Below are positions 1-12,700 of a stretch of DNA of 64,000 nt, in pieces. Every line of letters starts with the position of its first letter. Position 1 is the first letter of the stretch. The position numbers were made by a program, and so were the translations under genes. The notes under the pieces are model-generated. The model saw only the letters and a program-made list of their open reading frames with translations, made no database searches and was not told the DNA's origin. The stretch comes from Sabethes cyaneus (Eukaryota > Arthropoda > Insecta > Diptera > Culicidae). The DNA lies in assembly GCF_943734655.1 (NCBI RefSeq), contig NC_071354.1:145056642-145120641 (forward strand). Direction: 5' to 3'.

Positions 1-587
1 TACGTTAAACAAAGGCACGATTCTACTTAGTCTCCTGTAAGTTACTCCAGTCGAATAATACGGTATTTTGCGAATATACTAGTGCTATGCGAATCTATTC
101 GAATTTACTGACGAATACATGTATAGACTGAGAATGTTTACAGTATCAATAAATGCTGCAAAGTTAGTTGGTTTTATAACATTCGTTTTAATTCAACAAT
201 ATTAAGCCGCCTTTAGACTCGCTAAAATAAATTCAGCACCTTTCGCTGAAAATGACTTTATATTTGATTGTTTAAGAAAATAACGCGAATATCAAAATAA
301 TAACAAGAAAATAAAATTAAAAACATATGCTGTCCGCAATTTTTCCCACTATGTATCGTAAATTAGTTGTAGAGTAATTTAAATTAGCTCATTTTTTTTC
401 TTCTTTTTACACTAGACAAGGAAACTATAAGATTGGTAATATTGTAATCGCAAAATTCTGCATCATCATTATTCCGAATGCGTCGTATTCTTGACATTTC
501 AGGTCTCGCCGATCATCGTCTGGTACCTACGCGTTACCTTCGATCTAGATGTGCTTACGAGGACATTGCAACAACGATCGGATTGAC
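1..587 (-). other. Lasp 3' untranslated region (probable), runs off the window
   Basis: The AT-rich stretch follows the Lasp stop codon on the minus strand. I see no coding frame. No canonical AATAAA on the minus strand was seen, so the 3' end probably lies left of position 1. Confidence 0.5.
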
Positions 588-767
588 TTATATTTTGACC
601 AATTCGACGTAGTTTGCTGGTAGCATACCGGTTTGGCCCGTTCGCTCTACTCGTCCCGTCATCCAGCCGGAATCGATCGAGTTCACTTCGATGATCAGAT
701 CACCCTCGGTGAAGCCAACCTCGTCACTATCCTGGGCCTCATAGTCGTACAGTGCTCGGTACACACG
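588..767 (-). CDS. Lasp: Lasp last coding exon: SH3 domain
   Basis: The exon starts after CTTCTAG and encodes RVYRALYDYEAQDSDEVGF, then the tryptophan motif SGWMTGRVERTGQTG and PANYVELVKI, followed by TAA at 590-588. The ALYDY, GW and PANYV motifs that line the proline-peptide groove of SH3 domains are intact. This places the C-terminus of Lasp, 59 residues in this exon. Confidence 0.95.
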   Translation of the reverse strand, partial: RVYRALYDYEAQDSDEVGFTEGDLIIEVNSIDSGWMTGRVERTGQTGMLPANYVELVKI

Positions 768-3700
768 CTAGAAGAAAACAATGCAATGTTTAGTTTTGTA
801 ATGTTCGTTATCTGAAAATAGGAAGTTTGTGTAAATAAAATGTCAAGTCAATGAGCATCCTCATAATCAAGCATACTCACCGATTCCTAAAAATCGATTA
901 CTTTGGCTGGGTGATCAGAATTAGGTACTGATCGAAAATACGTCCATTCACAGTAGCGATAAAACATGTAGATGTTAGAATGTTCAACATGTTTTACGTA
1001 ATAATGTTATTTCGCTCAAATAAATGCACGCCGTTAAATGAAGGTGCTGGAAATCACATTGCGGAAACCGGAAAGGTAATTATATGTACGAGTATTTGTC
1101 AACTACTTTTCTTTTTCACCAGACGCACTTCCTAACTGCGGAAGGAACGTACTTATCATCACATTTTACGTGCTAATAGCGTTGAACGCATGTGCTAACT
1201 CCAAACTACGGTATATAACTAAAAACGCATCAAACGAACACGTTTAGTCACCTAAGAAGTAAAACAAAGCAGTTATGTGGACGCTATTTTTCCTGTTTCT
1301 GCTGCCCTACTCATTTGTGTTCGGACTTTCCGTAGTAGCCAATACCCCAAAATCCATCATTTGCAGTAAGTTGAAGTTTAAAAGTGTAATTTTGATGGAA
1401 TGCCGCTTAAAGCATTGTTTTAGGAACATGCAGACAAGATGAAGTTCTCAGTGAAGTGGTCCCATGTTGTGAGCCGACATGTGAAAATGATTGCTCCCTA
1501 GCCAATTGTCCCAAGAAGGTGATCAACAAACAGACCTGCATTTGTCGGCCGGGTTTTGTCAGACATCAAGGGAAATGTATAGCGGAAGCTGACTGTCCAT
1601 CAATAGAAAATAGTTCACGTGAGTTCAATACGTTCAACACGTTTTGCACCTAAAGAAGCACAACTGTAAGCGTAAAAGGATTTTCAAATTGCAGCAACAT
1701 GTCGATCGAATGAGGAGCTGCAACCTACACCGCCGTGCTGTGAGCCGTCCTGCATTAGAAACTGCACAAATGTTATATGCCGAGCTGAGTTGGTTCACAA
1801 ACCAACGTGCGTCTGCAAACAAGGCTACGTCAGAAACGATGGCCGATGTATCAAACCCGACCAATGTCCGACGTGCGGCCCCTATGCTCGCTTCAGCCAT
1901 TGTACGCCATGCTGTGAACCGACGTGCTATGACGACTGCTCGCAGATTCTCTGCCTTAAACCATGCTCCGGGGGGCCAAAATGTCTTTGTCAACCGGGCT
2001 ACGTTAAGCATGAAGGAACGTGTATACGAAAGGAAGCCTGCCCGCCGGAAAATGCAAGTATTGCTGCATCTAGCAGTGAAGAAGAACCATTGTCCAATCA
2101 AATTCACGATCCGGAAGATATGTTATTTCAAGAATTTCCCAGTTATTTTTAAATCAAAACGCAATTTAATTAAAACGAAACTTACCACTTTACCCATAGG
2201 TTTCGCAACCGGAGTTGACGTTGGAGCACTGAACTGTTGAGGTGGTTGAATGTATTGTGACTGTGCTTGTTGTTGTTGTTGTTGTTGTTGTTGAAGGTGC
2301 GATTGTCTCTGTTGTTGTTGTTGCTGCTGCTGCTGTTGTTGTTGATACAGCTGTTGTTGTTGTTGCTGGTGATGTTGATGTTGATGATGGTACATGGCAT
2401 TGTGCTGCTGTTGTTGTTGTTGTTGTTGTTGTTGTTGCTGCTGTTGTTGGGTTTCCGATGCAATTGAGCCATAGTAACCATTCACCGGATCGATGTCATT
2501 TACAGATCCAATTCTTCGGTTGTTATTCGCATTTACTGAAACGTAAAAACATCATTCATTATTATTTTATTATTTAGTAATAAGTTACCAGTAAAAAAAA
2601 TGTGTTTCTGATTGACGAATAAAAGCTCGAAATTTTGGCAAATGAGAATACTTCATTTTCTTGTGACGATGATTGAGAAGAGCGTTACGAATCTCCTTTT
2701 TCACAAATTTATGTCAATATAGATAAAAATATGATAAACATATTATCGGATTGCTTTGTGGCTTCTAGTAAAAATTTTTTTTTGATATCTAGACACTCAA
2801 TTAGACTAAAACGTATGTAAAAATAATAACATCAGAAACATTGCAAAATACTTCAAACGTGTGGGTGCAAATCTTTCTGCACTATTCCACTGGCTGGCAA
2901 TAAATTTTCCACGTTGACAAGGTATCCAAGGAACAGCGTGTCACACAAAGAAAAGCGACACTATTGAAGTGCAGGGGTATTCACATGTACCTTTTACGGA
3001 TGCATATTTGATGTGTATTTGCTCATTCAAGTCATTCAACCACGCAGACAGAATGAAGAATGTACCTGAACGATGCCAAATTTCTCTCCCGATGTACAAG
3101 TGCTGCTGAAAGCACTTACTTTTATTTGGAAAAGCTGGATGCAGTATAATGGGAAACGAAAGTGATACAAACAAACGACCGACGATGTAGTTCTAGCGTC
3201 CAATTTTATCGTATAAATCACGCTTCTTTCGATTTACGATTGTTTTGGCCCTAAAAGGTTCCAAAACTTATGAAGACTTCAGAAACTGTAGTTCAATTAA
3301 AATATAGCAGTACAAATCGTTCATGTGCCATTCTGTGAAGTACAGAAGTTGTTTATTATTCTTTCTGTGTCAAAAAACTTGTTTGTTTTAGACTTCTAAA
3401 ATATCAAAAAATTTAAAAAAAATTCACATGAGTTTCACAAATTTTGGGTTTAAATTGACCACAAGGTACAAATAACTTTAGTTTTTGCAAAGAAAATTGA
3501 TCTTTGGAGAATAACTTCTGGAATAAAAGATCTCCCGTAAGTACCCCTAGTCGCGAAAGAAAAGGTTTTATCTTCTCAAAGTACCCTAAGGTATAGTTCT
3601 GTTTTCGATAGCCGTTGACCGTTGTCAGAGTTTACACTTTATGTTCCGCTTCTTTACTGCGAAGTTGATTGAAATATAATACTGTAAAATGCCTGTTCAA

Positions 3701-6700
3701 ATGCTTAAATTCGCTGTGTCTGGTAAACCGAATCCCGAAAATGTGACGTAATTGTTTTTCTTAGTTCGCAAAGCACAATTTATAGGTGTCATGATAAGTT
3801 AAGATATCTCTGCTATATGCTTAAAAATAACACACGTAGCAAACGTGCTACGAATAATTCCTCGAATAATCCCCTGTGACGTGGCTAATCTGAGGCAGGT
3901 AGCTAGGGGACCCTGGGCAGAGCGGACAACTTTTCATTTCTTAGCTAGTTCAATTTCTCACTAATAAACTCCCATAAATTGGTATAGTTTCAAAATATTT
4001 TCTGAGCATCATTCCAGAGACAAGATGAGTATCCACCGAAGAGGTGCGCAGTGAGATAGCTTTTTAGAACAATTAAAGCAAGACTTAGAATCCTAAGGAA
4101 CATTGAAAGTTTTAAAACACTCTTATGATGGTTTTGCTCCTAGGATTGGATTGACCAGTATGAAGTTGTGGGCGGATATTCTATTGAAAGAAGCATATAA
4201 AACTGCGGTATTCCGAGGAAAACACTGGCGCAACACCTCAAATCTCCTAAGCTGGAAGCAAATATCAATGGAATGGGGCTATTCAAAAATTGAAAATAAA
4301 ATTATATAGAAAATGAGATATACATAGTGGAACAACTGTTTAGCAGCGGCTAGGTACAAAAAATCGACATTATCAAAGCAAAAACTTGAGCTGAGCTTAG
4401 AGTGCTTATCTTACCCAGGTCTCTCTACTTGGCTGTTGAAGGAATGGCAATGCATTGTTGTTTTTTTATACAGTACCTAGCTTACACAGTGATAACCAAA
4501 TGAGAGATAGGATAGGCAAATGTTTATGGGAAAAAAGTGCGTTGAAATCTGCGAAAGTTGACGATGAAATACATTGAACACTAATCGGTCGATTCACATG
4601 TTACGCTTTCGACATTCGAGACATACGACATTGCCTGGAGTGAGCCATGATTAGAACAAAAGAATAATGTGAAGTTTACTTACGGCTTCCGGAACTGTAG
4701 ATCAGTGTCGCACTCTGTCGGTTCGGCTGTGGAACGTTCCTCGGTCCATCAGTTAGCGGATCGTAGTCGGCAATCTTGCCAATGTTGCCTCCATTGGCGT
4801 TGACCACATTACCGTTATTATATTGATATTGTTGCTGTGCGTATTGTTGCTGTTGCTGTCCGTTGTATCGTTGATGTTGTTGCTGTTGCGAGTGGGTATA
4901 ACCGCCATCACCTTGCTGGTGATGTTGCGCGTGATGATGTTGCATATGGTGGTAATTGTGAGCAGAGCCATTGCTTCGGTCGCTGCCGCCCCCACCACCT
5001 CCAGCAACTCCAGCTTGCTGCTGACTATGATGATAGTGAGCGTTGTAGTTGTTGTTATTGTTTACCATAGCGGCATTCGGGTTTGGCCGAGCATAATTAT
5101 CGTATGGGTCATAATACTTTTGATTGTTCATCATTCCTCCCGAAGGAGCTTGCGAGCTTTGCAGCACTGTTTGACGCACCAAATCATTTGCATGAGTGCT
5201 ACTGTTGCTGCTACTATTGCTATTGTGATGGTAGTGGTTGGACTGCGGCTGAGTAGGAGCTTGTTGGTAAGGTTGCGGAGGAACCTGGGCGCCACCATAA
5301 CCCGCTTTGCTGTAGTTATTGTTGGTCACTTGGTACACCTGTGATGGTTGATAGTTGTTTTGAGCCTGATTTAGGTTGCTCAGATTGTGCTTGGTAAGCG
5401 TTGAGGTCGGAGTTATTTGTGCCTGCTGTGATACGGCAGCTGTCGGATTGGCAGCGGCAGTTGCGCTGGGACCCATTGACGATAATGACGAAGACGAGCC
5501 GGTCATCGAGGCCTGGGACAACGAGTGTGATGCTGGTGCCACAACCGGTGGTGGGGGAGGTGGTTGATAATGGGGAAGCGATTCGGCTGCCAATTGCTCG
5601 GAAAAGTATTCCGATTCCAACTCGTTATTGTCTGTTTGGTGTGGATTCAAGGATGCACCACATGTTGGAGTTGTGGCAGGATTGGTGTGATTGGTGTGGC
5701 AAGATGACGATTGGGTGTGTGATGATGTGTTTCGTTAATGATTGACGAATAACGACAACGTGATGCAGTTTATGAAAATAAAAGAAGCAGAAAAAAGCAT
5801 ATTGTAATAGGTGTTGTTAGAGGTACATCAATATTCGGGGTCATACTAGGGAAAATCAGAGTGTTAAGTAGCATACGGTTGCATTGAAAATAAAACCATG
5901 ATAAACATAGCGTACAAACATACATATTTACAGTGACTTTAAAGGATAGGACTATAATCAGTTCAGTTGGGTACCCCATCGATTTATTTAAGATTTATTT
6001 ATTTAATCTACTTTCATTAAGTTTGCTTGAATATTATATTACAACTAGAAATCTGTATAAATGTCGCAGCTGAAATGCGTTCTATCAACTAACGCGTGAT
6101 TAGTACGTTGATTAGTCTGCATCGGAAATAAGACCAAAACTGACGCCGGTGAGAGGTACAAGGAAATCGAAAATTTCCCGTCAACTGGTTAATGGCAATT
6201 CTGCTCAGGCGAAATTTAAACGCCTTCAGGCGATTTGATTTTATCGGTAGACGGTAGCGTGGAGCGCGGTGTGGGGAGAGTCTACCCCACAGAAAAGAGT
6301 TTCAATATTTATTGGCGATGTAGTGGATTCCTCAAGAAAGATTTTTGGAAAAAAACTAACTGCCAAGGAAATATAAAAATGATTTTTGGCGGTAAAATGT
6401 CTTCTTTGAAAATTGTTAAACCCTCTTAGAACCAGTAAAGACTTGTACCAAACCATAACGTTCACGTAAACGGGGTACTACAGGTTGCCATTTATAGGTG
6501 ATTGAACTATTTATTTCGATGCAAACTGCCCTTAATAGAATAGGAATAATGAAGACTCCACTTTCTACCAGAAAGATGCAAAAATTATTCGTCTAGTCTA
6601 GCTATGAACAATACTTTGAATAACGTATTATTTCACCAATTCATTCATTCATCAAAAAAGCACTATTTTTATTACAGTGACTATAGATTACAGAGGCCGA

Positions 6701-9700
6701 GACACTCAAAAACCTCTAAATTTTGAACGAAAGCGGAGAGTTACCTTTATTTACGATGGTACTCTCCGTTTTGCCTCCCAGTTGGCCTCGAGGTAAGACG
6801 CGGGTCTAATAAACCAGTCGTCGTATGATCGAATCTCGGCTGGGTTAGAGTCAATAGGATCGTAGCACTGACCCCGCACTGTCCTATATTCTAACAGCTG
6901 GTTGCTAAGTCTGTCATATAAAAACAGAAGGTCAAATTTCGATAACGGCATTAGCATCCAGGCTTTGCTTTGCTTTTTCTCCGTTTTGTTTCAAAATTTA
7001 TCGGATTTTGAGTGTCTCGGCGCCTCTGTAATCTATAATCTCTGTAATTTTTGTAAAGAAAATTCAGTGTAGATGATAATTGATACACTACAATTATTCA
7101 CTTAAAGTATTTGAAAAATCGTCCTCGCTAAAGATTAAAAAGGCAAAAAATCTGCCTACTTATAATTTATAATAATTATTAATGAAGGTTTTTTTATCCA
7201 CGAAGTATTGAAACCATTGTCTTTGGGTTAAAAATAAATGGTTTGTACGTAAGAGGAGATAACTGGGCTTGATTTTATGCACCGAATGTCTCTTGTCTAT
7301 GTCTCTAAAAATAGTGTGAAAGTGTACAAAACACGGATAATACTGTTTTCATGGGATTTCACATGCGCAATCGAAATAAACGAAACCAAATCAACAAGAA
7401 ACTTATTCAAGCTCCGAAGCTATTTTGGCTACAATAGCTACAAGCTATTGTTAGAGTCAATAGGATCGTAGCAACTGGCCCTGCAATTGTCCTGCACTCT
7501 AACAGCTGGCGGCGAAGTCTGTCGTATAAAAACAGGAGGTCCAGTTTCGATAACGGAATGTAGCACCTAGGCAAAAGCAAATGCTTACAAAACCGTTTAT
7601 TATTAATATACACTAAGTCCTTCACATTATAGCCAAATCAAATTATAGTCAACCCAGGTGGAAGCCAGGATACTGCTTAGTGTTGGCACGAGGAATAGCG
7701 TTGCCAGCTTCGATCGACTGCTCTCATTTGGGAGTGTTTCTTAATGGTAATTTCACTGCAAGGTGGAACTGCAAGGCATTTTCTCAACTTAGTGAGCATC
7801 CACACTCCATGTTAGGAGCGGGTTAAGGCAGTACTTCACAACTCGAAGTGAGCGCTTGAATTAAGAACGTTATCTCGAATGCTAAAGTCATGATGGCAGC
7901 TTTATCACGACAGTCAATTGCCCGGCGCTAGTAACACACCTAAATGCAACGTCCACGAACAGCCAATAGAATTCGACTCAGAATATTCGACATGGAGACT
8001 CAGGTAGCGAAATAAAGACATGACATGAAACCTTGTAGATTGCTAAGTTTCGTGGGCAGCAACAGGGTGCTGCACGAGCAGTTAGAACTCCAAAAACTCG
8101 GCATTGTACCACTGTAGAAGATCTGTTGGCGAGAAGGTGTGAATGATCCGTAACGGCAAGGCTAAATTTTACCAGAGCTGTGGAGCCTCTAACGAATGTC
8201 GGATGGAATACAGGATCGCGTGATGGAGTGATCAACGAGAGGATGTGTCTATCGAGAATAATAAGCCGTTTCTTCAATCATAGCATCACCAACGTGCTAC
8301 TGCCCGTACGACGGTAAATCCAACGATATGCAGTAAGCATTCCACGAATGGCTGGAGTCGCTATCGGGTATATGAACGCCCAGATCTTTATGGAAGCACT
8401 GTATAGACCGTTGATTGGGTGCATAGTCTGCATACCGATACGAATACGATAACGGCTAACGTAATAAAAACTTCGTAGCTTCCCGAGGTCCGATGATCAA
8501 AATCCCAAAAGATATCCGGAAGGCCACCTGGAGATTACATAACCAATGAATAATGAGTTAAATCGGCCGCGTTCTCATCGATGGCGGGTTTTTCTCAAAC
8601 GTCACCAACCGCAAGTTCCCGAGAACTACTACTAACTACTGAATGAGGGTCTACTATCCTCTGTAGAGTTTGGTGCTTCGATGCGTGAAGACGGATGTGG
8701 CAGAATATGCTCGGTGGTAATTAGGGCTGTCGGTATTGGGCGCTTTTGGTGAAAACCGGTATTTCGGTATTGGCGTAGAAAATACCGGTAATACCGGTAA
8801 AATACCGGTATTGGCAGATTATTCGAAATCCACAGAAATGTCGATGTTCTTCAGTAATTCTTATTCTTTTGAAACTTTAGCTTCAGTATTGTTGCTTAGC
8901 AAAGTAGAATTTAAGCAGATATAATACTCTTAGCGATTTAATTCCCTTACTAGAACGAATTTTATTGCCAACACTTCCAACAATTGAAAAAACTTCCGCT
9001 TTCATCGATGTCTGGCGAACGGCTCTAAGCACATCAGGAATTTTCCTTTCATTTCTTCAAATTTATAGTAGGGAAACCCACCCGCCACGGCCACGGTCTC
9101 CTACAGCCTCTCAACAATTTTTGCTCCATCCCCAAATCGGAACTCCTGCATAACGTCATCCTCTTCATCATCGTTCACAAATAGTTTCTCTTCTCTGTTA
9201 TCAATTCAACTATTCGAAGATAGTGGGATGCAGATTTCATCTCCTTGTTTAATCGATGTATCACTCGAAAGACTTGAAAATTATTCCAAATTCTTTCCTG
9301 GCAGATCCTTTGATGGCAAGAATGCTCAAAAAGCGCAAAGATTCCCGTATTCTGATCAGAGCCCGGCATCGTCGAAACAAATAAATGAAGCTAACTTTCC
9401 CTTACCTTCGCTTCATACATGAAGCGACTTGTTTCATTTGTTGAACAGAACGTTTCAAGCTAGCTTCAGCTGAAGCTACTGACAGTGTCAAATGACGACG
9501 ATTGACTGTCATGCACGATTTGTCGATGTTAAGTAGATTAATCATAATATGTGTTAAATTGTAGGAAATGTTACTCAAAATCAATTCAAGTGCATTCAAA
9601 GTGTAGGCTGACCTTTTTCTGAATATTTGATAGAAATACAAATAAAACTTTAAAACCGGTCGTCATGATGAAGTGAAAATCTTTTCAATGACGCTGATTG

Positions 9701-12700
9701 AAGCCAGTTTTGAAACGAAGCGGCGCTGTTTCTGTTGACACTGAAGCTTCATCACTTCATTGTTGAAAAACAATTTACTATTGTAAGTGACGTTTATGGG
9801 CCCTGATTTTGTTTCCTAAATTCGCTATTTGAGAGCTTCGAATAATTTGGTTGCTTTTGAATATCAATTTGTTCAAAAATAAATTAACACCAAGTTGTTT
9901 TTCTAAGAGTTTTATAATCTTTTATCAAATTTAGTTCTTATTCGAATAAGGAGTTTGGTAAAAACAAGCAGATTAGAAAATACCGGAAATACCGGTTTTT
10001 TGCCTTTCCAAAACCGGTATTTCGGTATCCAAAAATTGGCCGGTATTACCGGTTTCGATACTACCGGTACTACCGGTTAGACAGCCCTAGTGGTAATAGA
10101 TTCCGCAACTGCGGTGCTAGCTGAAGAAGTCTTGAATGTTCGAAATGACTGGTTTGACGGGTAAGGCCGGCAAGCAATGAAGAAATAAAAAGGAGCTTAG
10201 AAAGACTACACTCACATTGCCATGAAGGGAAATCTATGGGAACAGAGGGGCCTAACGGGCAAGATGGCTCGATCAGGTTGAAGCCGACTTACGCGTTTCG
10301 AAACGCATTAAGGAATTTTCAACGAGTAGCCCAAGATCTAATACAAGGGAGAGTAATTTTTGATACGACAAGAGCCATCCCGACTCAATACTACTAGAAG
10401 TGAAGTATGAAGGGGAATCATATTTCGCTTCTATGGTTGAATGGTATGGTTGAGCGCGGGACACGATCCTAGAGAGAAAATAATGACCGAACGAGGATAC
10501 AGATTGTGAAGAATAAAAAACTATTCCACGCAAGTTCTATGAGAAGGTGTACTAACCTGGTAATGGCTATAAATCGAAATCTGTAAGAACGTATAGGATC
10601 ATAAGCCTGATCATAAGCGAGCGCAAGAAAATCGACAGGTGTAATTAGTTCTTCGATGAGCACTTTATTGGCGATCTTGCGGAAGAATTCAAAATGGTAG
10701 TAAACCTGGGAGTGCCCAGAAACAATAGTAGCAGGCCCGCTTCCAATCGCGAGGAGATCCGGCGAGAATGCAGGTAGCTGAAGACTAATCTAGCCAACGG
10801 AAAAGACCGACTCCTCACAGAACTTTACAAACGTGGTATAAGGAAACACTAATAATGACATTCCATTGGATAATTTCTTGGATTTGGGGGAGGGGGCAAA
10901 AAGTGGTTTGTACCATTTACAACAAAAAGCAATCGGCTTGATTGCTGTAATTAGCACAGTATTACGCTAGTCAACGCCACTTAGAAGGTTCCATCCTAAA
11001 TCTTGTTAACTCGTCTATCCCCAATAGTAGAGAATTCGTAGGACTGTACCAGGCGAAGTCCGGTGCAGCTACGGATCAGATATCCACACTCTGACAAATT
11101 TCAATTGATTTCAGGGTACGATACGATCGAAAGGAGCATACACCAGAGTACAAAATTGACCTTGCATAAAACGCTACCTAGACTGGCGATTTCTTGCGGA
11201 CTTGCCACTTTAACTTTGTTTACGAAAGACGTAGGTATGTGCGCTTGCCGTATTCAAACGAAAGGTGTTGGGGCTGTTTTTGGCCGGGTACAAACGGAAA
11301 GTGGCACAGGCACATGAACAGCGAGATGCAGGTACTCCTTGAAGAGATATTTATCGAAAACCTGACAGCTAGATGTGCTAGATGATGGCTCGAACAGATC
11401 GAAGCTTGCTTCCGAGTGTCGAAACGCAATACCTACATTAGTTACAAATGTAACAAATGTAACTATGTATACTATGGTACACACTTTTCGATCACATAAA
11501 CATGTTTGACGAGACAGAAAGATAAACATGCTAGCATTTATTGCACATCAACAGTTCTGCATTTAAAAGTGTTAAATTAAAACATTATTATACAGAAAGC
11601 ATGGTCAAAATTTTTGACAGTTATCAGTATTATTTTTCTCGAAAAAGTATTCATATATTACTGTAGATCATGCTTTAACGTATGGATACAAGAATGCTTT
11701 ATTAATCCTAATTCAATGAATCTATTTTTTATTTCTTACGGTGTTAAGCAATAGACATAATGAGCATGGAAAAATTCCATTCGGAGCTGAAATCGGTTTT
11801 GAACATCCAACCTTGAAATTAACGTACAAGTATAGACTTACATATAGGCATCTCTACAGTACACGTCCGCTGACAAACGTGTTTTTATTTTAAAAAGAAA
11901 CAAGGGGTCAAGAAATGTTGCAAAACAATGGTCATTCGTCACACGACGAACCAAATTTTGGAGCCGCATAAAATTGACCATTCATGCATTCCACCGTCAC
12001 TAGACCAATGACGTGAGTATACCCAAGCGCCCATTATAACGGTTGTTTGGAGCGTTAGTTGACAAAATACAAAACGGTAGCACACCGACGATAATACGTG
12101 AAAGCGACCGGGCCCGCCAAGCCTTGTCAAGTTCGTTCTGGGAATGTGCTTCAGCGGCAAAAAGTGCCCAGTGGCCGTCAAGTTGTTGGCGGTAGCGGAC
12201 AAAAACAGTGCAAAGCATTCATCTGACCGTGGTACTACAGGGTGTCTTATACAATAACAGTGGAAGCGTTTAGAGCAGCAAAATATGATGGTCTATTGTT
12301 AAAGTTTTTTTTTCAGTGCGGCATACCTTGCGAAGTAGACTCATGAATCATGCGTGAGAAACCACCGAAAATGATCATCTCGAACCTGGTGTGACTGTAT
12401 TGGGTTTGAAAATTTTGAAGTCATTAGAAGTAGATATGTTTGCCGGTGTATATTATATTCAAACGAAAAAGTTATTTTGTAATTCGAAAAAGCGAAGTTT
12501 AGTGCAAGCTGGATTTAAAGCTAACCCAAACGCAGGACTGATTGAGCGGAACGTCCCAAGTCACTGATTAGACGTTTGGTGGCAGTATAATAAAGTTCAA
12601 ATTTTAATGCTTAATGGGGCATGGTAATTTAAAAGGAATGAAAAGTTAGCAGGACTCTGCAAAAACGTGGATAAATTGTAATCCATGATTAAAATTATTT

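Noticed and set aside
1644..2240. 198-codon plus-strand frame and a 157-codon minus-strand frame over the TIL gene
   Set aside because: Both overlap the spliced TIL exons in other phases; only the spliced frame gives ordered TIL cysteine motifs.
2242..2577. Plus-strand poly-Val and poly-Leu frames
   Set aside because: These are the reverse strand of the Lasp Gln-run exon; GTT/TTG repeats are complements of CAA/CAG.
4820..4920. Tandem GTT repeats as CRISPR-like array
   Set aside because: These are codon repeats in a eukaryotic low-complexity exon; there are no unique spacers or constant repeat units.
4823..5344. 173-codon plus-strand hydrophobic frame
   Set aside because: It is antisense to the Lasp linker exon; hydrophobicity comes from complementing Asn/Gln/His codons.
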